A stretch of DNA of 64,000 nucleotides from Ewingella americana ATCC 33852. Its GTDB lineage: Bacteria; Pseudomonadota; Gammaproteobacteria; Enterobacterales; Enterobacteriaceae. The notes under the pieces are model-generated. The model searched no databases. It saw only the letters and a program-made list of their open reading frames with translations, and was not told the DNA's origin. How positions within the stretch are numbered: position 1 is the first letter of the stretch; every line of letters starts with the position of its first letter. Where the stretch lies: the NCBI RefSeq assembly GCF_000735345.1, contig NZ_JMPJ01000052.1, positions 1-64,000 of the forward strand, in the 5' to 3' direction. A program made the position numbers and the translations under genes. Shown here piece after piece: positions 56,701-64,000 of the stretch.

Positions 56701-58464
56701 ATGGACGACCTAACCCTGCGTTATTTTGACGCCGAAATGCGTTACCTGCGCGAAGCGGGCGAAGAATTTGCTCGCGCGCACCCTGACCGCGCTGCCGGAT
56801 TGAATCTGGATAAAGTCGGGGCTCGTGACCCCTATGTTGAACGCCTGTTTGAAGGCTTTGCTTTTCTGATGGGCCGCCTGCGGGAGAAGCTTGATGATGA
56901 CCTGCCGGAGCTTACCGAAGGGCTGGTCAGCCTGCTTTGGCCGCACTACTTGCGCACTATCCCTTCCCTGTCGATTGTGGAATTCACCCCAGACTGGCGG
57001 GAAATGAAAGAGCGGATGACGATGCGCAAAGGGTTCGAAGTCCTCTCGCGTCCGATTGGTGAGCACGCAACGCGCTGTCGCTACACCACCACTCAGGATA
57101 TCGAACTGCTGCCGATTTCGCTGCAACGCGCCGTGCTGGACAGCGAGCCTGACGGTCGTTCGGTGATGCGTTTGCGCTTTAGCTGCGGAGATTTGGCTGA
57201 CTGGAAAAAAATCAAGCTGGGCCAAGTCCCCCTCTATCTTGATGCCGATGCCCCGCTGGCCTGCGCCCTGCATGAAGCGTTAACGCTCAACACCGCCAAG
57301 CTGTGGATCCGCCTGCCGGGCCAGACCGACCGCCAGCCGTTAGACGGTTTTTTTGCCCCACAGGGTTTTGCCGAGCAAGACCAGCTCTGGCCGAAAGGTG
57401 ACACCGCGTTCAGCGGCTACCAGCTCTTGCTGGAGTACTTCACTTTCCGCGAAAAGTTTATGTTCGTCACCCTCAAAGGGCTGGAATCGGTGACCCTGCC
57501 GGATACCCTCCCATGGTTCGAGATTGACGTCGTGCTGGAAAAACGTTGGGAGCACGACTTCTCTTTCTCAGAAAAAAACCTGCGCCTGCACTGCGTGCCG
57601 GTAATTAATTTGTTCTCGCTGGAGTCGGATCCTCTGACCCTCTCCTCTTTGCAGACGGAATACCTGCTGCGCCCAATGCGGGTGCAGGATGGCTACACCG
57701 AAATCTACTCGGTGGACTCGGTTATCTCGTCCAAAAACTCGGGTTATCAGGTGTACGTGCCTTTCACCAGCTTCCGCCATAAAGGAGGCATGCTGCGCCA
57801 CGACGCGCCCGAGTATTACTACCACACGCGAGTGAAGCGCGGTCCGTCGGGCCTGCATGACACTTGGCTGGTATTGGGTGGAGAAGCCTTTGATAACCAC
57901 AGCGTGCCGGAGAGTGAGAATCTCTCCCTAAACCTGACAGGAACTAACGGCCAGCTGCCACGCAAATCCTTGCAAAGCACCGTGCTGGATACCGTCGTCA
58001 AATCCACCGGCGCCAATGTGCGGGTGCGGAACCTGTCAGTGCCGACCATGCCCTGCTATCCGCCAAACCGCGATCGTTTTCATTGGCGGGTGCTCAGCCA
58101 CTTGGGCAGCAGCTTTCTGTGGATGATGGACAGCGCCGAAGTGCTGCGCGGCACGCTCGCCCTGTATGACTGGACGGAAAGCGAAATGAACCGCCGCCGC
58201 CTGGATGCCATTGCGGACGTAAAACATAGTGAAATTGAACGTTTTGAACGAGGTTATTTGCTGCGCGGCGTACACATTGAAATCACCCTCGACAGCAACG
58301 GATTTGCCGGTACCGGGGATATCTGCCTGTTCGGTGAAATGCTCAGCCGCTTCTTCGCACTTTATACCGATATTCACCTGTTTAATCGCCTGACCCTCAT
58401 ACTGCAACCCACCGGAGAACGCCTTGAATGGGAAGAGAATCACAAAACCCGTCTTCCGGGCTAA
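56701..58464 (+). CDS. tssF: T6SS baseplate subunit TssF
   Basis: TssF forms the baseplate wedge with TssG, TssE and TssK. The 587-residue protein begins with the family signature LTLRYFDAEMRYLREAGEEFARAHPDRAAGLNL, followed by DPYVERLFEGFAFLMGRLREKLDDDLPELTEGLVSLLWPHYLRTIPSLSIVEF. The C-terminal GEMLSRFFALYTDIHLFNRLTL region is also present. GC content is back at backbone level. Its 3-prime end overlaps tssG by 37 bases. Confidence 0.96.
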   Translation: MDDLTLRYFDAEMRYLREAGEEFARAHPDRAAGLNLDKVGARDPYVERLFEGFAFLMGRLREKLDDDLPELTEGLVSLLWPHYLRTIPSLSIVEFTPDWREMKERMTMRKGFEVLSRPIGEHATRCRYTTTQDIELLPISLQRAVLDSEPDGRSVMRLRFSCGDLADWKKIKLGQVPLYLDADAPLACALHEALTLNTAKLWIRLPGQTDRQPLDGFFAPQGFAEQDQLWPKGDTAFSGYQLLLEYFTFREKFMFVTLKGLESVTLPDTLPWFEIDVVLEKRWEHDFSFSEKNLRLHCVPVINLFSLESDPLTLSSLQTEYLLRPMRVQDGYTEIYSVDSVISSKNSGYQVYVPFTSFRHKGGMLRHDAPEYYYHTRVKRGPSGLHDTWLVLGGEAFDNHSVPESENLSLNLTGTNGQLPRKSLQSTVLDTVVKSTGANVRVRNLSVPTMPCYPPNRDRFHWRVLSHLGSSFLWMMDSAEVLRGTLALYDWTESEMNRRRLDAIADVKHSEIERFERGYLLRGVHIEITLDSNGFAGTGDICLFGEMLSRFFALYTDIHLFNRLTLILQPTGERLEWEENHKTRLPG

Positions 58465-59504
58465 ATGCCAGGCTAGAGCGGGATATCAGTAAGATTAATT
58501 TTTTCCGATTCTGTCAGTTGCTCGAACAGCCGGGCATGCCAAAACTGGGAAGTACCGCCAATCCTGCGGACGATCCGGTGCGTTTCCGGCCCCATCCGGG
58601 GATGGGTTTTCCCGTCAGCGAGCTTAAAGCGCTGGAAACCGATGCCGACGGATTACCGACGGTGCGCACCACCTTTATGGGGCTGTACGGCGTAGATTCC
58701 CCACTGCCAACATCCTATATCGACGACATCACCCAGCAGCGAGAAGGGCATGAGGCGCTGGCGGGTTTTCTCGATATTTTCAACCATCGCATCATGACCC
58801 AGTTCTATCGTATCTGGCGCAAATACTCCTACCCGGCGACCTATGAGGCGGGCGGCAAAGACAATATTTCGCAGAACCTGTTGGGTCTGATTGGCATGGG
58901 AATTCCCGGCTCGCAGCAGCATTTTGCCACGCCGACCTCGAGATTTTTGGCGCTACTCGGCGTGATGCGCCAGCCGGGGAGAACGGCTGAAGGCGTGCAG
59001 GCGCTGGTGCGATTGTTGGCTCCGGCAACGCGGGCAGATGTCACGCCGCACTGCCTGCGTGCCGTGCGTATTGCCTCACCCATGGCATTTACTGACGAAG
59101 GCGCTGACTGGCTGCGCGACGCCACCGTATTGGGTGATGAAGCCACTGACGCCAACAGTCAGTTGCTGATCTCACTACACACTGAAGATAGTGAAGAAGC
59201 CAAGGAGTGGCTGCCGGATGGCTCTATTTATGCCGATTTTCTGGTGCTGTTGCGCGTCTATCTGGGCTGGCGCTACAAGGCACGCATTCAACTTACGGTG
59301 CCCATTCGCCTGCTTCCTACTCCCATCTTGGGAGATACGCCGATTTGGCTAGGGCTCACCGGCGTACTGGGGCTGGATGAAGAAGCTTCAACCCAAGACA
59401 TACCTGATTATTTTACCGTGGAGCTAGGCCTTTATAGCGGCATGGCTACCCACAAGCCTCAAGAAGGAAAACCGCGTGTTATTAAATACCGTCTGGAAAA
59501 GTAA
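58428..59504 (+). CDS. tssG: T6SS baseplate subunit TssG
   Basis: TssG completes the (TssF)2-TssG wedge heterotrimer. The 358-residue protein carries INFFRFCQLLEQPGMPKLGS, DDPVRFRPHPGMGFPVSEL, TTFMGLYGVDSPLPTSYIDDI, FLDIFNHRIMTQFYRIWRKYSYPATYE and the C-terminal GDTPIWLGLTGVLG segment. The start at 58428 lies inside tssF; later in-frame starts would remove part of the conserved N-terminus. The gene overlaps tssJ by 29 bases. Confidence 0.95.
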   Translation: MGRESQNPSSGLNARLERDISKINFFRFCQLLEQPGMPKLGSTANPADDPVRFRPHPGMGFPVSELKALETDADGLPTVRTTFMGLYGVDSPLPTSYIDDITQQREGHEALAGFLDIFNHRIMTQFYRIWRKYSYPATYEAGGKDNISQNLLGLIGMGIPGSQQHFATPTSRFLALLGVMRQPGRTAEGVQALVRLLAPATRADVTPHCLRAVRIASPMAFTDEGADWLRDATVLGDEATDANSQLLISLHTEDSEEAKEWLPDGSIYADFLVLLRVYLGWRYKARIQLTVPIRLLPTPILGDTPIWLGLTGVLGLDEEASTQDIPDYFTVELGLYSGMATHKPQEGKPRVIKYRLEK

Positions 59505-60015
59505 AATCGGACTCTCCGTATTAGCCCTTTTGTTGGGCGGCTGCGGGCTGACTCAGAGCGTAACGGATGGCACCGTTGCTGCCACCAAATCGATATTCTT
59601 CAAGCAGATAAAAGTCCTGCATTTGGATTTTACCGCCCGTGAAGCACTGAACACGGATGATAACGAGCAGAACTCTTCCTCCGAGCCGGTGATGGTGCGG
59701 GTCTATCAGCTGCGCGACGACAAAACCTTCCAGAAAACGGTTTATCAACAGCTTGCCCAAGATGGCGAAGACGCATTGAAAGACGATCTTCTGGCGACTC
59801 GCAGCCTGGTGGTGAAGCCGGGGACCTCGGCATCACTGGACATGCCGATGGAAAAAGACGCCAAGTTTGTCGCCATCGTCGGCCTATTCCGCCATCCAGA
59901 TATGAATAAAGATCACTGGCGGCTGCTGATCAATCGCGAAGAACTTGATCCCGATGCCCCTCGCGTCATCGAGCTAGGTAACAACAATCTGACGCTGCGT
60001 GAGGAGAAAAAGTGA
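59476..60015 (+). CDS. tssJ: T6SS outer-membrane lipoprotein TssJ
   Basis: TssJ is the outer-membrane lipoprotein that binds the tip of TssM. The 179-residue precursor has a lipoprotein signal peptide with lipobox LLGGCG (cysteine near residue 23) and the conserved mature region VLHLDFTAREALN, PVMVRVYQLRDDKTFQ, VVKPGTSASLDMPMEKDAKFVAIVGLFRHPD. GTG 59476 has AAGGA seven bases upstream. Confidence 0.94.
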   Translation: MLLNTVWKSKIGLSVLALLLGGCGLTQSVTDGTVAATKSIFFKQIKVLHLDFTAREALNTDDNEQNSSSEPVMVRVYQLRDDKTFQKTVYQQLAQDGEDALKDDLLATRSLVVKPGTSASLDMPMEKDAKFVAIVGLFRHPDMNKDHWRLLINREELDPDAPRVIELGNNNLTLREEKK

Positions 60016-60449
60016 TGTCGCAATGTCACTCGCCCTCACTTTACGAAATGCTGCTCGGCAACTTCGCCGGGGGGCTTAATCTGAATCAGGTGAGCGAGCA
60101 GGATCAGGTGATCCTCTCGGTGCTCGACAATATGCAGCGCATTCTTAACTGCCGCGCGGGGACCCTCAGCCACTTGCCAGACTACGGACTGCCGGATATG
60201 AGCAAAATCCTGCAAGGAATGCCCGGCACTGCGCACTCTCTGATGACCACGCTTTCGCATACGCTGTTGAAATATGAGCCAAGGCTGAAAAAAATTAAGG
60301 TGATCCTGCTGCCGCAATCCGCGCCGGGCCAGTTGGAATACGGCATTGATGCCGAGCTAAAAGAGTTCGGGCTGGTGCATTTCGGCACGGCCTTTATGCC
60401 CGAGGGTCGGGTGCTGATCCGCCATTTAAAACAGCAGCAGTATCTCTAA
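60015..60449 (+). CDS. tssE: T6SS baseplate subunit TssE
   Basis: TssE is the gp25-like baseplate protein that starts sheath polymerisation. The 144-residue protein shows PSLYEMLLGNF, VILSVLDNMQRILNCRAGTLSHLPDYGLPDMSKIL and the C-terminal lysozyme-like beta region (RLKKIKVILLPQSAPGQLEYGIDAEL). ATG 60015 is eight bases after GAGGAG and shares one base with the tssJ stop; GTG 60012 is possible. Confidence 0.95.
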   Translation: MSQCHSPSLYEMLLGNFAGGLNLNQVSEQDQVILSVLDNMQRILNCRAGTLSHLPDYGLPDMSKILQGMPGTAHSLMTTLSHTLLKYEPRLKKIKVILLPQSAPGQLEYGIDAELKEFGLVHFGTAFMPEGRVLIRHLKQQQYL

Positions 60450-60482
60450 AACCCTTACGACACGCCTGAAAGGAATCGATCA

Positions 60483-61847
60483 ATGTCTATTGAGCGCCAG
60501 CTACGCACGGGTGGCGATCCCCGTCAGCTCGCTGATTATCGCGTTATCCGAGAAGAACTCGGCAAATTAATCCATCCGGCACGGCCAGAAGTGAACTGGC
60601 AAAAGGTCGAACAGCTGTGCCTCAATCTGTTCCAGCAGAACGGAATTGAGCTGCAAACCGCCTCTTGGTACACCCAGGCGCGGGTGCAGTTGGCCGGTTT
60701 ATCTGGCTTGAACGAAGGCTTGGCTATTCTCGACGCCCTGCTGTGTCATCAATGGTCGGGGCTGTGGCCGCAGGCGGTGCATGCGCGCATTGAGATCCTC
60801 AACGGCCTTAACCAGCGGTTGCAACAGGCTCTGCGCTGCATGACCTTGCAATACCACGATTTGCCGCAGATTTATCAGGCTGAAAAGCTGATCAACTCAC
60901 TTTGCGACCAACTTCAGCGCCTTGAGCTGAAACACCTCAGCCAGTTGCAGGCCTTGAGTCGGCTGCTGCAAAACGCCGCGGTGAGGCTGGAAAACAGTCA
61001 GGCCACCAGCGAGAACGCCGTGGTACTTCCTGTGTCACAAGAGAGGATTGAAGCCGAAACGCCAGTCGATCGCGATAGCCGTTGGGTGTATGTGGCTCAG
61101 GCCGAACCAGCCGCTGCACGGGTGGTGATTGCCCCTGCGGCGGCTAAACAGCCGGTCGAGTGGAAAGGCTTTGTGTTGGGCGTTTTGGCAACTGTGCTGA
61201 TTGGCAGCGGCGTCTCGGCGGGGCTCAAGACCTTCAGCCCTTCGCCCGCCAAAGACCGGCTGCAAGCGACTTTGCCCGTTTTGCCTCAGCCAATGAGTTC
61301 GCAGGAGCTGGCCGCGCTGAAGCACCAAAACGCCGAGCAGCTCGCTAAAGCCGCACCGAGTTTTATCGCCGCCACCCAGCAGCAGAGCGAACAACTTGCC
61401 AGCCTGTCGCCGCGCTGGGCTTTGGATAGCGGCACGCATCTGGTCGCACAGGCACAAGCCCTGTGGCCAGCGGACCCGGCGACCATTGCGCTCTCTCAAG
61501 ACTGGAGCCGTCAGTTAAATGCCAACGCCGCGCCGCTAGACAGCCTTAACGGCTGGCACTCGGCGAGCGCTCAGCTGCAGCAGTTGGCCGATAAGCTAAA
61601 TGGTCTGGACGAGCAGCGCGGAAAGTACATGACCGTGTCGCAGCTCAAATCCTCGGTATTCTCCATCCAGCAGGCACTGAACGCCGCGCCGCCGGTGGAA
61701 GAATCATTGCGAAAACTGGCCGCAGCCCGCCAACAGAATGACCAAATCTCCCAGCAACTGGTGAAGCAGCTGGATAATCAGTTTGTTCAGTTGCTGAGTC
61801 GATATGTGTTGCTGGCGCCGCAGAGTGACAATCCGAAAGCCAACTAA
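60483..61847 (+). CDS. TssA-family sheath-end protein, TagA/VasL-like
   Basis: A 454-residue protein with an ImpA N-terminal domain (GGDPRQLADYRVIREELGKL, VNWQKVEQLCLNLFQQNGIELQTASWYTQARVQLAGLSGLNEGLAILDALL), a linker, and one hydrophobic segment near residues 228-245 (GFVLGVLATVLIGSGVSAGL). The C-terminal VasL-type domain carries LNGWHSASAQLQQLADKLNGLDEQRGKYMTVSQLKSSVFSIQQAL. The same architecture is seen in TagA, which in EAEC stops sheath growth at the opposite membrane and holds the extended sheath. It is the last gene of the T6SS cluster and is followed by a terminator. Confidence 0.82.
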   Translation: MSIERQLRTGGDPRQLADYRVIREELGKLIHPARPEVNWQKVEQLCLNLFQQNGIELQTASWYTQARVQLAGLSGLNEGLAILDALLCHQWSGLWPQAVHARIEILNGLNQRLQQALRCMTLQYHDLPQIYQAEKLINSLCDQLQRLELKHLSQLQALSRLLQNAAVRLENSQATSENAVVLPVSQERIEAETPVDRDSRWVYVAQAEPAAARVVIAPAAAKQPVEWKGFVLGVLATVLIGSGVSAGLKTFSPSPAKDRLQATLPVLPQPMSSQELAALKHQNAEQLAKAAPSFIAATQQQSEQLASLSPRWALDSGTHLVAQAQALWPADPATIALSQDWSRQLNANAAPLDSLNGWHSASAQLQQLADKLNGLDEQRGKYMTVSQLKSSVFSIQQALNAAPPVEESLRKLAAARQQNDQISQQLVKQLDNQFVQLLSRYVLLAPQSDNPKAN

Positions 61848-61864
61848 GCCTAATTTGCAGCAAC

Positions 61865-61897
61865 AAAAAAGCCGCCAGACTCTCCGGCGGCTTTGCA
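61865..61897. terminator. Terminator at the end of the T6SS cluster
   Basis: AAAGCCGCC (about 61868-61876) pairs with GGCGGCTTT (61886-61894) around a nine-base loop, preceded by an A-run that gives a T-run on the other strand. It can serve both the T6SS operon and the convergent oxidoreductase gene. Confidence 0.8.
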
Positions 61898-61920
61898 TTT
61901 TTACGTCACAACCAAACTCA

Positions 61921-63003
61921 TTAACCCAAGCTGGCTTGCTCGGCGCGGGTCAGGTCCAAGGGCTGAGACTGCCCCGTCTCGGAAGATTTTACCGCTGCTT
62001 CCAACACCGCCATCACGGCCAAGGCTTCAACCGCAGGGACTGGGTTGGCGCGCTCGCCGTTTAAAGCGTCGCGAACTTGCATATAGTACTGGCGCTGATC
62101 GCCATTTGGCGTGGCAATAGTGCGCGGTGGGTTAGTGCCCTCGAACAGCACCAAGGCGTCATCATCTTGTCCCCACACATCGCTGCCCGGCACCACGCCC
62201 GCTAGCAGCTGCCTCTCCTGACGGTCAGCGTTGGCCTTCACCACACTTCCCTTCTCGCCGTGAACCGCAAAACGCGACGCGCCACCTGCCACCAACATGC
62301 TGCAATGCAAAATCACTTTGTGTGACGGGTAGTTCAGCACCACGTGCGCCCAGTCGTTGATTTCGGCATTCGGGCGCAGGGTGGCGATATTGCCCTGCAC
62401 CGTCTGTGGCAGTCCGAACAGTTGCAGTGCCTGATCAATCAGGTGTGGGCCGATGTCGAACCACAGGCCGCTGCCCGGCACGTTTTGCTCACGCCAGCGC
62501 ACCCGCACTTCTGGGCGGAAACGGTCAATGTGCGACTCAAAATGCGCCACCTTGCCAATCAGCCCCTGCTCAATGACCTGCTTCACCCCGAGATAATCAC
62601 TGTCCCAACGGCGATTGTGGAACACCGACAGCAGGCGCTGTTGCTTATCTGCCAACGCGATTAACTCGCGCGCTTCCTGCATATCCAGCGTAAAGGGCTT
62701 ATCCACTACCACGTGCTTGCCTGCTTCCAGCGCCACTTTTGCCAGCGGTGCGTGAGTGGCGTTAGGTGAGGCGATCACCACCAGATCCACGTCAGGATGG
62801 CGAATGGCCTCTTCTGGAGAAGCAATCACCAGCGCCTCTGGCAGGTCCGCGTGGACTTTTTCTGCATCGCGCGACGCCACCACCAGCAGGTTTAAGCCCG
62901 GCGTTGCGCCGATCAGCGGCGCATGGAAGGTTTTGCCAACAAAGCCGTAGCCGATTAGCGCGACGTTGAGGCTTTTAGAGGAGGTACGGGTCGTTTCACT
63001 CAT
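61921..63003 (-). CDS. Gfo/Idh/MocA family oxidoreductase (YdgJ-like)
   Basis: An NAD(P)-dependent sugar-type dehydrogenase of about 360 residues. The N-terminal Rossmann domain has NVALIGYGFVGKTFHAPLI. It is followed by DLVVIASPNATHAPLAKVALEAGKHVVVDKPF with the family EKP-type lysine (here VDKPF), and the C-terminal domain contains SVFHNRRWDSDYLGVKQVI, FDRFRP-like IDRFRPEVRVRWRE and GSGLWFDIGPHLIDQALQLFG. It aligns well with E. coli YdgJ in pattern. ATG 63003 has AAGGAG seven bases upstream. Its start overlaps the end of the DeoR regulator by eight bases, so they form a two-gene operon; substrate unknown. Confidence 0.88.
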   Translation of the reverse strand: MSETTRTSSKSLNVALIGYGFVGKTFHAPLIGATPGLNLLVVASRDAEKVHADLPEALVIASPEEAIRHPDVDLVVIASPNATHAPLAKVALEAGKHVVVDKPFTLDMQEARELIALADKQQRLLSVFHNRRWDSDYLGVKQVIEQGLIGKVAHFESHIDRFRPEVRVRWREQNVPGSGLWFDIGPHLIDQALQLFGLPQTVQGNIATLRPNAEINDWAHVVLNYPSHKVILHCSMLVAGGASRFAVHGEKGSVVKANADRQERQLLAGVVPGSDVWGQDDDALVLFEGTNPPRTIATPNGDQRQYYMQVRDALNGERANPVPAVEALAVMAVLEAAVKSSETGQSQPLDLTRAEQASLG

Positions 63004-63763
63004 GGTTTTCTCCTTGCGTCCCCGAGGCGGTGACGCTGACTTTGATCGAATCTTGCTCACCCAGCTCGCCCCACGGGCGGTCGAGGAACAGGCGGTGAAT
63101 ATCAGAAAGCTCAGCCACCAGATGCGGCTCGCAGCGGTTGAGTTTGAGGTGATCGGCGACTAACCAGTGGGCGGCGCTCAGCTTAAGCATGGCGCGTTTC
63201 ACTTCAGCATCGGCCTCCTGACTGGCACTCAGGCCAAGCTGGGCGTGGATGGCGCAAGCCCCCAGCACGGCGATATCCGCGCGATAGTGCGCCAACATGG
63301 CAAGCGTGGCGCTGCCAGCAAACAGTCGCTGTTTGGCATCCCAACTGCCGCCGAGCAGGATCAGCTGGACCTCCGGGCGTTCGCTCAGGCACTGGGCGAT
63401 ATCCAGCGAGGTGGTGATGACGGTCATCGGCCCGCGCAGGGCATCTGCCACCGCCAGTACCGTGCTGCCTGCATCAAGGAAAATCGTGCTGCCAGCGGGG
63501 ATTTGCGCCGCAACCGCCTGCCCCAGCGTTCGCTTGGTGGTGGCTAACAGATGGCTGCGCCCCTGACGGTTCATGGCCGACAGGTCTAAGGCAATCGCCC
63601 CACCGTGGTTTTTCTGCGCCAGCCCCTGACGTTCGAGATCTGCCAAGTCGCGCCGGACGGTATCCGCAGAAACCTGCATCTTTTGCGCTAAATCGGCGAC
63701 GCTCATTTGCCCCTTTTCACTGAGCAGTTCCAGCAATACCTGCTGGCGAGCCACTTTATGCAT
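62996..63763 (-). CDS. DeoR/GlpR family transcriptional regulator
   Basis: A 255-residue regulator with the DeoR winged helix-turn-helix at residues about 5-60 (ARQQVLLELLSEKGQMSVADLAQKMQVSADTVRRDLADLERQG). A DeoRC ligand domain follows (IFLDAGSTVLAVADAL, TTSLDIAQCLSERPEVQLILLGG, DIAVLGACAIHAQLGLSASQEADAEVKRAML). ATG 63763 is preceded by GGAGAG and gives the standard length; the frame runs 55 codons further up but that part has no regulator-like sequence. It overlaps the downstream oxidoreductase gene and probably controls it. The ligand is presumably a sugar phosphate, unidentified. Confidence 0.9.
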   Translation of the reverse strand: MHKVARQQVLLELLSEKGQMSVADLAQKMQVSADTVRRDLADLERQGLAQKNHGGAIALDLSAMNRQGRSHLLATTKRTLGQAVAAQIPAGSTIFLDAGSTVLAVADALRGPMTVITTSLDIAQCLSERPEVQLILLGGSWDAKQRLFAGSATLAMLAHYRADIAVLGACAIHAQLGLSASQEADAEVKRAMLKLSAAHWLVADHLKLNRCEPHLVAELSDIHRLFLDRPWGELGEQDSIKVSVTASGTQGENHE

Positions 63764-64000
63764 TTTCTCTCCACACGCAAATAACAGCATAAAAACGCAA
63801 TATACTGCAAAAAGTAGCAAGAGTGAATCCGTGTTTTGCCGCAGGGCATAGAAAGTTAAATCGCGCGGGGCTAGGCCAGATACTTGAGCATACAAATGGG
63901 CGTTAAAGCAGACACACCGGAGATACATCGCTGGCTTTTAATCAAGGCATGCGCAGAGCAGCGTTACGCCACGGGCGATCCTGCTGCATATCGATCCATC
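63764..64000. promoter_or_regulatory. Upstream region of the deoR-type gene, to the window end
   Basis: This 237-base segment should contain the promoter of the regulator/oxidoreductase pair. AT-rich words such as AAAACGCAATATACTGCAAAAAG (broken: AAAACGCAATATA, CTGCAAAAAG) around 63793-63815 look like promoter or operator DNA. Near the right edge a plus-strand frame from ATG 63896 stays open to 64000 without a ribosome site, and a minus-strand frame ending at about 63946 could be the tail of a gene outside the window. Neither can be confirmed. Confidence 0.3.

Noticed and set aside
63896-64000. Plus-strand frame starting at ATG 63896 and open to the window edge
   Set aside because: Only 35 codons are visible, there is no Shine-Dalgarno, and a competing minus-strand frame fits equally well; too little to call a gene.

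Overview
The window is a chromosomal segment of a Gram-negative enterobacterium (order Enterobacterales). The basis is the near-universal enterobacterial gene order hemA-prfA-prmC-sirB2-sirB1-kdsA and, divergently, lolB-ispE-prs ... pth-ychF, the E. coli-like protein sequences, and ERIC/IRU repeats. Genus cannot be fixed from the sequence alone; a Yersiniaceae/Hafniaceae-type relative (Rahnella, Ewingella, Rouxiella, Hafnia, Serratia range) is a reasonable guess, not a demonstration. No rRNA, tRNA, CRISPR array or insertion sequence was found.

Layout. (1) 1-17.4 kb is conserved core: a membrane diguanylate cyclase, the dauA-type SulP transporter, the kdsA/sirB/prmC/prfA/hemA block on the minus strand, lolB-ispE-prs on the plus strand, ychH, pth, a second SulP transporter, tandem ERIC elements just upstream of ychF, a small unknown membrane protein and the HNH-family yajD. 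(2) 17.4-27.9 kb is a complete N-acetylgalactosamine/galactosamine (aga) catabolic locus: the repressor agaR divergent from kbaZ-agaVWEF-agaA, then agaS-kbaY in a second unit, followed by a secreted GH36-like glycosidase that is the likely periplasmic supplier of the sugar. T-rich AgaR-type operator repeats sit in front of both transcription units. (3) 28.5-61.9 kb is a complete type VI secretion system (T6SS): tssB-tssC-tssK-tssL-ompA/tagL-hcp-clpV-vgrG, a VgrG-linked effector island, a conserved T6SS membrane gene, tssM-tssA, a PAAR-toxin island, tssF-tssG-tssJ-tssE and a tagA/VasL-like gene. All thirteen core Tss proteins plus PAAR are present; no Fha/PpkA/PppA/TagF genes are seen in the window. 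(4) 61.9 kb to the end holds a DeoR-family regulator and a Gfo/Idh/MocA oxidoreductase on the minus strand.

The accessory interest is in the two AT-rich islands inside the T6SS cluster. The first (about 40.1-47.4 kb) encodes a 749-residue protein that joins an M23-like domain with altered metal-site residues to a C-terminal GH19-type muramidase domain, followed by six different exported small proteins (presumed immunity proteins, one resembling the XAC2610 inhibitor family) and decayed copies of at least one of them. The second (about 53.9-56.6 kb) encodes a PAAR protein with a C-terminal toxin domain resembling polymorphic toxin 44, its membrane-anchored immunity candidate, and then an orphan second copy of the toxin tail with its own divergent immunity gene. 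The two toxin copies form a direct repeat of about 280 bp whose recombination would swap the toxin tail in frame.
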